A stretch of 58,030 nucleotides of DNA. Origin: CAIOZW01 sp049317725 (GTDB lineage: Bacteria > Acidobacteriota > Blastocatellia > RBC074). A program made the position numbers and the translations under genes. Shown here piece after piece: positions 17,337 through 25,063 of this stretch. The stretch covers positions 1 through 58,030 of the forward strand of contig JBMOHS010000003.1 in NCBI GenBank assembly GCA_049317725.1, given 5' to 3'. Under the pieces are notes generated by a model. That model ran no database searches and was not told the DNA's origin. It saw only the letters and a program-made list of their open reading frames with translations. Position 1 is the first letter of the stretch, and the number at the start of each line of letters is the position of its first letter.

Positions 17337-18948
17337 GCCCCTTCCCTCCCCCCATCGCCTTGGCAGAGTGCTTGCGGAGAAGCTCCAAGCCATAGCGGAT
17401 CGGGACGCCAAAGGTAGTTGAGGCCTGCGAGTTGAAGAGGATGGCTTGGTTGATGCCGATGACCCGACCGCTGCTCCCAAAGACCGGCCCCCCCGATCCA
17501 CCTTCATCCGTCCGTGCATCGTAGGTCAACTGCGGGGCGACGTCGCTGATATAGCCCTGCGTCGCCTGTGGACGGATCCGCCCGTTGGTGGCCAATTCGT
17601 TGAGCTGCATCCGAAACGAGAGGTTGCCAAAATTGCGTGTTGCGGTTCGGCCGCGGTCGGTAAAGCGGGCCACCAAGCCTTCCAACCCGGCGGGATAGCC
17701 GATCAGCACCATCTGCTGGCCGCTGATGACCCGATCGAGATCTTCTTCCAGGGGCAGGACCGGCAGAATCGGCTCTCCCTTCGGCTCAAAACTGCAGAGG
17801 GCGACATCCTGATCCTGCATCACCTCGACGACACGCAACGGAAAGGGCTCCCGTACCTGCGGGAAGTAGGCGAAGACCTCCCGCAAACGGGGACGATACC
17901 CGCGCATCCGAATGAGGCTGGTCAGATCGTCCTCCTCCCAGGCGTGGACGACGTGGCGGTTGGTGAGGATGAGCCCCTTCTCGACGACAAACCCGGTCCC
18001 GATGAACTCGATCTCATAGGAGCGGCCATTGCCTTCGGCGGTGAGCAGGACCTCTCCATTGGGACCGATCGGGTTGTCTCCGCTGCCGCCTTCGCGGAAA
18101 CGGACCTCGCGGCCGACTCTGGGGTCGACGAAGAAGTAGGTGCCATAGATCAGACAGACGCCAGGACCATAATTCCGGACGACCGTTTCGGGCAGGGAGA
18201 GCGAGGACCGCATGATGGCGGACTCTTCCCGCGCCTGCTGGAGTTCAGCACGGATCTTGTCGATCTCTTGGCGGGTCTCACCAAGCGTATCCTTGATCTC
18301 GCTGATCGCCTTGTTGTTGCTGCGGGTCACCAGCAAACTGAAGGTGTTGAAGTAGAGAAAGGTGATGAGAAGAAAGGCCGCGACTCCGACGATCGCGTAA
18401 AGAACCCGACGGGGAATCTCGGCGACCAGTTCCCGAAGGAGCTGCTTGACAAAGACGATGGCAACATCGGTCCGTGGCACGACCCGCTTGCGCCGCGATT
18501 CGCGGAGGGCAGGCCTCTCGGAGCGCGCTGAGGCGAGGACGAGATTGCCGCGCATGAGCGATTCAGTGATCGTCTCCGGAGCACTCAAAAAGAAGAAGCG
18601 GACGCGGATCCCCGTGGCACCAAAAAAGTAGGTGTCCCCATCGTGAACCGCCTCCCCGATGGCGATCGATTCCCCATCCCGCGTCATCCCGGCCATGGCC
18701 TCGACCGTGGTGATTCGGTAGGTAGGATCGGCCCCCTCCCGACGCCGGAGCGTGATGATCGTCGTGTCAAGCGGAAGCGCCCCCGGTGGCGAGTCGATGC
18801 GGAGGTCACAATCGGCGGCGGTGCCGATGGTGATCACCTCTTGATCGAAGATCTTCGTCACCGGCGGTTCAATGCCCGCCAGCCGGACCACCAACCCGCT
18901 CGCTGACTCCCCTTCCTTCACCGGCGCTGTCTCGTCGACTCGTCCCAT
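17320..18948 (-). CDS. FHA-like domain, transmembrane, trypsin-like serine protease
   Basis: A 542-aa protein starting at ATG 18948 with AGGAGGGGG upstream. Residues about 18-122 look like an FHA-type beta-sandwich (FDQEVITIGTAADCDLRIDS) on the cytoplasmic side. A single membrane span lies at about 183-203, a coiled coil at 212-250, and a trypsin/HtrA-like domain at 255-525 with catalytic His332 (LTNRHVV), Asp381 (QDQDVAL) and Ser485 (DEGGSGGPVF). No PDZ domain follows. It is likely a periplasmic protease controlled or positioned by a cytoplasmic phospho-peptide-binding domain. The substrate is unknown. Confidence 0.85.
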   Translation of the reverse strand: MGRVDETAPVKEGESASGLVVRLAGIEPPVTKIFDQEVITIGTAADCDLRIDSPPGALPLDTTIITLRRREGADPTYRITTVEAMAGMTRDGESIAIGEAVHDGDTYFFGATGIRVRFFFLSAPETITESLMRGNLVLASARSERPALRESRRKRVVPRTDVAIVFVKQLLRELVAEIPRRVLYAIVGVAAFLLITFLYFNTFSLLVTRSNNKAISEIKDTLGETRQEIDKIRAELQQAREESAIMRSSLSLPETVVRNYGPGVCLIYGTYFFVDPRVGREVRFREGGSGDNPIGPNGEVLLTAEGNGRSYEIEFIGTGFVVEKGLILTNRHVVHAWEEDDLTSLIRMRGYRPRLREVFAYFPQVREPFPLRVVEVMQDQDVALCSFEPKGEPILPVLPLEEDLDRVISGQQMVLIGYPAGLEGLVARFTDRGRTATRNFGNLSFRMQLNELATNGRIRPQATQGYISDVAPQLTYDARTDEGGSGGPVFGSSGRVIGINQAILFNSQASTTFGVPIRYGLELLRKHSAKAMGGGKGLNPAG

Positions 18949-19265
18949 TCCCCCTCCTGCCCTTTCTAGTCCGTCTCCCGAACCCCTTGCTCTCACTGCG
19001 CTAACCCTTCTGCTACCAGGAAGACAGGCAAATTCGTACGATATCACGGAACAGATCGATCTCCCTCAGCGCTCCCAAGGGGAAAAAGTTTTTTGCTGCA
19101 GGCGGTGGTCGATGTATCATCCAGTCGAGAGTCGAAGCAACGATTGGCGGCACAAAATGGTCGGCTCATCTCTGGGTTACTCAAGTAGTTGGGAATCAAT
19201 GAGAGGAAATGGCTGGAGATGGGTGAAGGTCAGAGAACAATCAGACACCCGGATGGAGGGAGACC
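18949..19265. other. divergent intergenic region, nothing firm seen
   Basis: Lies between the minus-strand protease and the plus-strand glycerophosphodiesterase. It should hold promoters for both, but I see no clear -35/-10 pair, palindrome or small gene. A GGAGGGAGACC Shine-Dalgarno sits at its right end. Confidence 0.5.
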
Positions 19266-20279
19266 ATGGCTGGAAACAACTTACCAGCAAACCGACAGCG
19301 AGGTCGTCAAATGCTGGCCATCGGACTGCTTTTGGGAGGACTCCTCGGGGGGCTCCTCTGGACCCTCCAACATCAGGTCGAGAAAGGACAAAGAATGCGC
19401 ACCGGACAGACAGGTCCTTCCGACCAACGAAGAGTGACCCAAAAGATGCTGGTGGCCCACCGGGGAGCGTCCGCCTACGCGCCCGAACATACCCTTGCCG
19501 CCTATCAGTTGGCCCTCGATCAGGGAGCCGACTATGTCGAGCAGGATCTCCAGATCACACGCGACGGGCAGCTCGTCTGCCTCCACGACGAGACACTCGA
19601 ACGGACCACCGATGTCGCAACGGTCTTCCCAGACCGCTTCCGGGAAGAGGGCTCCCGACGCCGATGGTATGTCGCCGACTTTACCCTCGACGAGATTCGG
19701 CGATTGGACGCGGGCAGATGGTTCCACGCCGATTTCGCGGGGGCCCGGGTTCCCACTTGGCAGGAGGCGATCGACCTCGTCCGTGGGAAGGCGGGGCTCT
19801 ACCCGGAGACGAAAGCGCCGGAAGCCTACGGGGCCCGTGGCTTCTCGATGGAGCGGCTGGTCATGGAGGTCCTGCGCCGCAATCAGCTCGACCAGCCGGG
19901 GGCCGATCCGGCAACCCCGGTCATCATCCAATCGTTCAGCGCCAAGAGCCTGCAGATTCTCCGGAATGACCTGAACTGCCAGCTGCCCCTCGTCTTTCTG
20001 CTCAACAGCGATCCCCAAGGGGAGTGGCTCCAGAAGGATGGGCTGGCCCGCATCACCCACTTTGCCAACGGCATCGGCCCCGCCAAGCGGCTCATCGAGA
20101 ACGATCCCGCCGTCGTCTCCCGTGCTCACCAAGCGGGACTGACCGTCACCCCCTACACCTTCCGCTCGGCCTCCATCGGCACTTACCCCTCTGTCCGCGC
20201 CGAGATGGAGCACTTTCTCTATACGTTGGGAGTCGACGCCCTCTTCACCGACAACCCGGACCAATTTCCCCGTCGATAA
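19266..20279 (+). CDS. glycerophosphodiester phosphodiesterase, membrane-anchored
   Basis: Hydrolyses glycerophosphodiesters to glycerol-3-phosphate and an alcohol. The 337-aa protein has an N-terminal membrane anchor or signal (about 15-34, Leu/Gly-rich) and then the GDPD TIM barrel. Visible catalytic elements are HRGA at 65-68, PEHT at 74-77, the metal-binding VEQDLQ at 91-96 and the second catalytic HDE at 108-110; KAP in YPETKAP is the conserved Lys region and the C-terminal DALFTDNPD is typical. An anchor implies action in the periplasm. It is followed after 37 nt by bcp, possibly in one transcript. Confidence 0.92.
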   Translation: MAGNNLPANRQRGRQMLAIGLLLGGLLGGLLWTLQHQVEKGQRMRTGQTGPSDQRRVTQKMLVAHRGASAYAPEHTLAAYQLALDQGADYVEQDLQITRDGQLVCLHDETLERTTDVATVFPDRFREEGSRRRWYVADFTLDEIRRLDAGRWFHADFAGARVPTWQEAIDLVRGKAGLYPETKAPEAYGARGFSMERLVMEVLRRNQLDQPGADPATPVIIQSFSAKSLQILRNDLNCQLPLVFLLNSDPQGEWLQKDGLARITHFANGIGPAKRLIENDPAVVSRAHQAGLTVTPYTFRSASIGTYPSVRAEMEHFLYTLGVDALFTDNPDQFPRR

Positions 20280-20316
20280 TCGACAAGTGATGTCCCAGAT
20301 CGAAAGGAGACCCTCC

Positions 20317-20817
20317 ATGCCAGCCAAAAAAGCGACCTCCGCCAGTGAGACGAGTTCCTTCCTTCCCGTCGGCGGCAAGGCCCCGGCCTTCAGCCTCAAG
20401 AGTGCCGCCGGCAAGACCGTCAAGCTCTCCGATTTCAAGGGAAAGAAGGTGGTCCTTTATTTCTACCCCAAAGACCTGACCCCTGGTTGTACCACCGAGG
20501 CCTGCGGTTTTCGGGACGACTACTCCCTGCTGCAGCAACACGGCATCGAGGTCATCGGTGTCAGCGCCGATGATGTCGCCTCCCATCAAAAATTTACCGA
20601 GAAGCACTCCCTCCCCTTCCCGCTCCTCTCTGATCCTGACCACACGATGATCGAAAAGTACGGTGCCTGGGTCGAGAAGAGCATGTACGGCAAGAAGTAC
20701 TGGGGGGTGGCCCGGATCACCTATGTCATCGACGAAGAGGGCCGCATTGCTCACGTCTTCCCGAAGGTCAAACCGGACGGCCACAGCCAGGAGATCCTCG
20801 CCCTCCTCACCGCCTAG
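20317..20817 (+). CDS. bcp: thioredoxin-dependent peroxiredoxin Bcp/PrxQ
   Basis: Reduces hydroperoxides with thioredoxin. The 166-aa protein has FYPKDLTPGCTTEACGFRD with peroxidatic Cys58 and resolving Cys63, five residues apart as in PrxQ, plus GVSADDVASHQKF and WGVARITYVID. ATG at 20317 is preceded by AAGGAGA at 7 nt; the open frame begins ten codons earlier at a GTG without a ribosome site. A short Lys/Ala/Ser-rich N-terminal extension precedes the fold. Confidence 0.95.
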   Translation: MPAKKATSASETSSFLPVGGKAPAFSLKSAAGKTVKLSDFKGKKVVLYFYPKDLTPGCTTEACGFRDDYSLLQQHGIEVIGVSADDVASHQKFTEKHSLPFPLLSDPDHTMIEKYGAWVEKSMYGKKYWGVARITYVIDEEGRIAHVFPKVKPDGHSQEILALLTA

Positions 20818-20850
20818 CATTCGCTGGAGTGGACCAAAGAAACTGATCCA

Positions 20851-20925
20851 CAGAGGGCGCAGATTCTAGCTGAGGAGCAGGCGATCCACAATCGTTCTCC
20901 TCTTCGTGAATCTGCGTTTCTCTGG
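20851..20925. repeat. nested imperfect palindrome, probable dispersed intergenic repeat
   Basis: The outer arms AGAGGGCGCAGATTC (20852-20866) and GAATCTGCGTTTCTCT (20908-20923) pair imperfectly. Inside are GAGGAG/CTCCTC (20872-20877 and 20897-20902) and CGAT/ATCG around CCACA. The element occupies about 75 nt just after bcp and resembles REP-like elements by shape. It may double as a weak terminator for bcp. Confidence 0.5.
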
Positions 20926-20970
20926 GACGCCCGTTGATCTCTTTCTGCAGATCCCCTCTTCTCTTTGCGT

Positions 20971-20991
20971 CTTCGCGCCTTCGCGTGAGGT
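20971..20991. repeat. short GC-rich intergenic repeat, copy 2
   Basis: Near-identical to the segment at 15900-15920 and in the same orientation on the plus strand. It is preceded here by CTCTTTGCGT, giving three consecutive CTT(T/C)GCG-like units. Confidence 0.5.
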
Positions 20992-21024
20992 ATCACCTCT
21001 CCCTCTGGACATCTTTTCTTTGGC

Positions 21025-21075
21025 AAAAAACACAAAGACCCGGGAGACACTGTCGATCTCCCAGGCCCTTGTGTT
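21025..21075 (-). terminator. intrinsic terminator of the first Oar-like receptor gene
   Basis: Arms at 21029-21047 and 21057-21075 form a 19-bp stem with a 9-nt loop. The three non-Watson-Crick positions become G-U pairs only in the minus-strand RNA, and a six-T run follows the stem in that direction (AAAAAA at 21025-21030 on plus). It is 50 nt beyond the receptor stop codon, so it is a strong one-directional terminator. Confidence 0.85.
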
Positions 21076-21125
21076 GTCGTTCCCTTCCCACTGCGGGGAA
21101 GATCCCATCATTCCGGGATCGCAGA

Positions 21126-24100
21126 CTAGAACTGCAACCGTGCCCCCAACTGCATCTGGAAGGGAGCTCCCGGATTGTTGTTGAGCAGGTAGTTGCCGTT
21201 GACGTCCTTGACACGGAGGAAGTTCCGGTTGGTCGGAGCGGCGAACCCGCAGTCCCGCGGAACCGGCGCCGCACAGTAGTTGGTCACCTGGGCCCCGGAG
21301 AGCTGGATGTTCTCCATGTTGAAGAGGTTGAAGAACTCGGCCGAGAAGGTCAAGCGACGCGAATCGCCGAGAGAGATCCCCTTCTGGAGGCGCATATCAA
21401 CCTCATAGGTCGCGAGGTTGCGGAACCCATTGCGGACGAAAGGCACACCGGGCGCCGAGTACGGCCGGTCCGGTCCACCGATATCCTCGTTGAAGTCCGA
21501 CCCGACCGAGGCATCGATCGGGAGCCCCGAGCGCAGCCGGATCGCACTCGATGCCTCGAAGCCGAGCGGAAGGAAGACCACCGTGTTGGCGACGAACTGA
21601 TGCCGACGATCGAGCCGCGAGAAGCTGAACTCGGGTGCGAGATTGTAGGCATTCTCGAAGGCAATTCCTCCCGCATCCCGCTCGTTGTCATCATCCGAGA
21701 GCGACCGCGAGAGGGTATAGAAGGCGTTGAACTGGGCGTACTTGCTGCGGTAGTTGGCTCGCAGAACCAAGGCTTGGTAGACGGAACGGCCCGTCGACTC
21801 CCGGACCTGCATGCTGCCGAGGCTGGGAATCGGGCGGTCGATCGCCGGCCGTCCCGCTGCTCCCCGCAACCCAAAGAACGGACGAAGGGCCGGATCTCCC
21901 GCCAAGATAGTCGGCGCCGGAAGATTGAGGTTCCGGTTGCGCTGCAGATAGATCGTATTGACCTGGCTGTAGTCGACACCGACATTGAGGCCACGTGCGA
22001 TCTCACGCTCGATGCCGCCACCCCACTGGTAGGACTTGGGGTTCTTGTACTCATCGGCCCAGGTGATCGGCTGCGCCCCGGTGAAGGGATCGAAGTTGGC
22101 CAATCCCAGGGCACCCGCGATCGACTGGACCTGCTGCGGAGTGAGGATCGGGAGTTTGTCGAGCGTGAAGTTGTTGAGGTCGATCCCGATCAACCGGAGC
22201 TGCTTGTAGATGGTATTGTTCGGATTGCCCGCGGGAACCCGGAAGGGAAGCTGCACCGACAGATCGCCCGGGATCTCCCGGAAATTGTTGAGTGGAGCGG
22301 CCAACAGGAGCATCGGAGTCCGCGCATAGTAGATGCCGCTGAAAGCACGGACGACCGTCTTGCCGCTGCCCGTCGGATCCCAAGCGAGGCCCAGACGGGG
22401 TCCCAACTGGTCGGTCACATCCGGAATCGTCGTCGGATCGACCGTGTGGCCGGAAGGGAACCGGAACCCGCGAACCTTATCGACCAGCGTCCGGTTGGTC
22501 GCCTCTGGGGCCGGGTTGTACTGCCCCTCCCAGCGCACCCCGTAGTTGATTGTCAGGTTGGGGCGGACACGCCACGAGTCCTGGGCATAGAGCGCGTACT
22601 CGTTAACTGTCAGATCGAGTCGACCATTCCCGAGCTGACGCAGGTAGGTCACGTCGGTCGAATCGAAGCGGTTGACCACTCCCGTCGTGATCGACGGCGT
22701 GTACGAGAGGATATCCATGATCGTGTTGGGGTTCGTTCCCTGGATGTTGAAGACCCCGAACTGGTTGAAGGCGAAGGTCTGGTCCGCAAAGACGTGGTTG
22801 ACCTCGGCCCCGAACTTGAAGCTGTGGTTCCCCTTGATCAGGGTCAGATTGTTGAAGATCTGCACGCGCCAATCGAACTGGGTCGTCGGGAGGAAGTTGA
22901 CCGTACCAAAGCGTCCAATCGCGTTGGTGACGTTGGGCGCCTCCGTATTGGCCAAGCGAGGACGAACCTCACGTGAATACTGCGCCCGCAACTCGTTGAC
23001 GAGGTTTGGCTTGAGGAAGCTGGTCAATTGTCCGACGATCGAGTAGTTGCGGTTCTGCTCCGTACCGTTATTGCTCAAGGCACTGACCGTGTTCGGGAAG
23101 AGCTGATTGCCCGTCGAGTTGGCGTTGAGCGCCCTGTTCCAGCTCTGGTTGTAGCGCAGATTGAGCCGGTTGGCCTCGCTGAAGTTGTAGTCGAAGCGGG
23201 CGAGATAGGCGATCGCGTCGTTCGTCTGATCGAAAGGGGTCTGCAAAGAGTTGTAGTAGTTGAAGGCCTCGCGCGTCACATCGGTCGCGGTGACATTCTG
23301 CAAGAGGTCGAAGAAGACGAAGCGGGGATTGGTGAACTTCTGCTGCTCGTAGGAGCCGAAGAAGAAGGCCTTGTCCTTCTTGATCGGTCCACCGATCGAG
23401 CCGCCGAACTGCTGCTGGGTCGGCGCGACGTTAACGGTCCGGCCCAAATTGCGCTGGAGCGCCTCATAGTAGGCATTCTTGCGGGAGAGGTCCTGCGGGC
23501 GAAGGAGGTAGAAAGCGGTCCCACGCGTCTCGTTGGTCCCCGACTTGGTCACCGCGGTCACCAAGCCTCCCGTCGACCGGCCAAACTCGGCGGAGTAACC
23601 CGACGCGACCACCTGGAACTCCTTGATCGACTCCTGCGGGATGGTGAAGGCGCTGTTCGAGCGCTCGCCACCGCGGACACCGCCAAAGAACGGCTGGTTG
23701 TAGTCCATCCCGTCGACGTTGATGTTCGAGTTGATGCCGCGCTGACCGGAGAGCGAGATCTGGCCACGCTGTGGGTCGACCTGGGCGGTCGGCGTCAGCG
23801 TGACGAAGTCCTGAAATCGGCGGCCATTGATCGGCAGGTTGGCGATCGAGGCCTCGTTGATCAGGGCATCCGGCTGCGAGACCGTCGTCTGGATGGCGTC
23901 GGCGGTCACCGTGATCGTCTCCGAGACAGCCCCGACTCCGAGGGTCAAGTTGATTTCAGTGACCTGCCCGACCTTGACCTGGACATTGGCCACTTCCCGT
24001 TTGGCGAACCCGCTCGCCTCCGTCGTCAGGAGGTAGGTCCCGGACGGAACCAGCACGAAACGGTAGATCCCGCTCTCGTTCGAGGTGGTGCTCGATTCAA

Positions 24101-24290
24101 GCCCGGTCTGGGTGCTGGCAATCCGCACCGCCGCTCCGGCAACCGCGGCTCCCGTCGAATCCCGTACCACACCCGAGATCTGGCCCGTACTTCCCTGGGC
24201 CTGCCCAAGCACTTGCCGGGCCCCAGCAATCATCAGCAGCGACAACGAGAGTGCCGCCACCGTCCCACGAATGATCGTTTGCTTCCCCAT
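21126..24290 (-). CDS. Oar-like TonB-dependent receptor, carboxypeptidase-regulatory-like N-terminus
   Basis: A 1054-aa outer-membrane protein. Signal peptide about 1-30 (MGKQTIIRGTVAALSLSLLM...VLGQ). A CarboxypepD_reg-like beta-sandwich follows at about 36-118 (GQISGVVRDSTGAAVAGAAV, SNESGIYRFVLVPSGTYLL), then a plug region with NLPINGRRFQDFVTLTP and INVDGMDYNQP, then a long barrel rich in aromatic and Asn residues, ending in LGARLQF. This architecture is typical of the expanded Oar/SusC-distant families in Acidobacteriota; the ligand is unknown. ATG at 24290 has GTGAGG 9 nt upstream and restores the signal peptide. It is monocistronic with its own terminator. It shares layout with the receptor at 31.5 kb but is clearly diverged. 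Confidence 0.92.
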   Translation of the reverse strand: MGKQTIIRGTVAALSLSLLMIAGARQVLGQAQGSTGQISGVVRDSTGAAVAGAAVRIASTQTGLESSTTSNESGIYRFVLVPSGTYLLTTEASGFAKREVANVQVKVGQVTEINLTLGVGAVSETITVTADAIQTTVSQPDALINEASIANLPINGRRFQDFVTLTPTAQVDPQRGQISLSGQRGINSNINVDGMDYNQPFFGGVRGGERSNSAFTIPQESIKEFQVVASGYSAEFGRSTGGLVTAVTKSGTNETRGTAFYLLRPQDLSRKNAYYEALQRNLGRTVNVAPTQQQFGGSIGGPIKKDKAFFFGSYEQQKFTNPRFVFFDLLQNVTATDVTREAFNYYNSLQTPFDQTNDAIAYLARFDYNFSEANRLNLRYNQSWNRALNANSTGNQLFPNTVSALSNNGTEQNRNYSIVGQLTSFLKPNLVNELRAQYSREVRPRLANTEAPNVTNAIGRFGTVNFLPTTQFDWRVQIFNNLTLIKGNHSFKFGAEVNHVFADQTFAFNQFGVFNIQGTNPNTIMDILSYTPSITTGVVNRFDSTDVTYLRQLGNGRLDLTVNEYALYAQDSWRVRPNLTINYGVRWEGQYNPAPEATNRTLVDKVRGFRFPSGHTVDPTTIPDVTDQLGPRLGLAWDPTGSGKTVVRAFSGIYYARTPMLLLAAPLNNFREIPGDLSVQLPFRVPAGNPNNTIYKQLRLIGIDLNNFTLDKLPILTPQQVQSIAGALGLANFDPFTGAQPITWADEYKNPKSYQWGGGIEREIARGLNVGVDYSQVNTIYLQRNRNLNLPAPTILAGDPALRPFFGLRGAAGRPAIDRPIPSLGSMQVRESTGRSVYQALVLRANYRSKYAQFNAFYTLSRSLSDDDNERDAGGIAFENAYNLAPEFSFSRLDRRHQFVANTVVFLPLGFEASSAIRLRSGLPIDASVGSDFNEDIGGPDRPYSAPGVPFVRNGFRNLATYEVDMRLQKGISLGDSRRLTFSAEFFNLFNMENIQLSGAQVTNYCAAPVPRDCGFAAPTNRNFLRVKDVNGNYLLNNNPGAPFQMQLGARLQF

Positions 24291-24564
24291 AGAATTTTGC
24301 CTCACTTGAAAAATTGTTCTTCCTCCAGTTCCAGGCACGCCGGGTAGCGCGCGGGAAACCGGACCGATGCGTCGAAGCCCGCCTGCACTGTCTGTACAAA
24401 GGCAAGGAACTGTTGTCGATCGATCGGCTGGTAACGAGGCCCACTCCCCAGGTCCCCCTGGAAAGCTGACCAGACCAGCCGCTTCTCTCCCCTTCCCGAC
24501 ACGACTCTCCCCAATCAGGGTACGAGCGTGCGCTTTTGCCATTCCAGCAAGCTTCCTTGGCCTT

Positions 24565-24600
24565 GCCGACCTCTGTGCCGACCTCTGTACCGACCTTTGG
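24565..24600. repeat. three 12-bp direct repeats
   Basis: GCCGACCTCTGT occurs twice in tandem, followed by the diverged ACCGACCTTTGG. The array is intergenic, about 275 nt upstream of the receptor start. Confidence 0.7.
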
Positions 24601-24975
24601 TACGGTCACGGGTGACAATCGCCAGGACGTCAGTCAACTCTCTTCTCCTGTCCAGTCCATTCTCACGAACCGATATGGCCATCCCCACTAACGGTGAGGG
24701 AAAGCCTCCATCCCCTCGATTCGGAGGAATCAAATCCCGGAATCTTTCCTGAGCACAAGGGGCCTCCAAGGCCGTCCTGTGTGTCCATTCTCGGGTTGCT
24801 TGCACGGTGATTGAATCCGTACTTCGATGAAATAGGTGCTTAGTTCCTGTCGCGGTAGGTATGAAAGAGTAGAACAGTGAAGCAGGAAGGTCAAGTTAAG
24901 TTGCCCTCAGCTTCAAGGGGCAGGTGACGGAGGCCGACTTCCCGCCAATCAACAACGCCACCCAGGAGAATCGAC

Positions 24976-25058
24976 AAAGAGGCCGTTCGACACCAGTACC
25001 GATGGCATCAAACGGCCTCTTTCAGTCAACCAGGAGGTTCTCTCTCAAGAAGAGAGAG
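24976..25058 (-). terminator. double hairpin downstream of groEL
   Basis: Just after the groEL stop is CTCTCTC-AAGAA-GAGAGAG (25040-25058). Next comes a perfect 12-bp inverted repeat AAAGAGGCCGTT (24976-24987) and AACGGCCTCTTT (25011-25022) with a 23-nt centre. T-runs after the stems are short (TTT), so termination may need both hairpins. Confidence 0.55.
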
Positions 25059-25063
25059 GGTGA

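Larger units (their letters stand above)
24291..25063. other. intergenic region between groEL and the first receptor gene
   Basis: No gene is convincing here. Contents: three 12-bp units (GCCGACCTCTGT twice, then ACCGACCTTTGG) at 24565-24600, a weak minus-strand promoter-like pair (TTGACC at 24889-24894, 17 nt, TACTCT at 24866-24871) that would give the receptor a leader of nearly 580 nt, and two hairpins behind groEL. Confidence 0.5.

Noticed and set aside
20934..22976. A 680-codon plus-strand open frame opposite the first Oar-like receptor
   Set aside because: Same codon-bias artefact; it also runs through the intergenic repeat and the receptor terminator.
24085..24309. Possible small gene at the 5' end of the first receptor on the plus strand
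   Set aside because: It lies antisense to the signal-peptide and regulatory-domain coding region and has no start signal.
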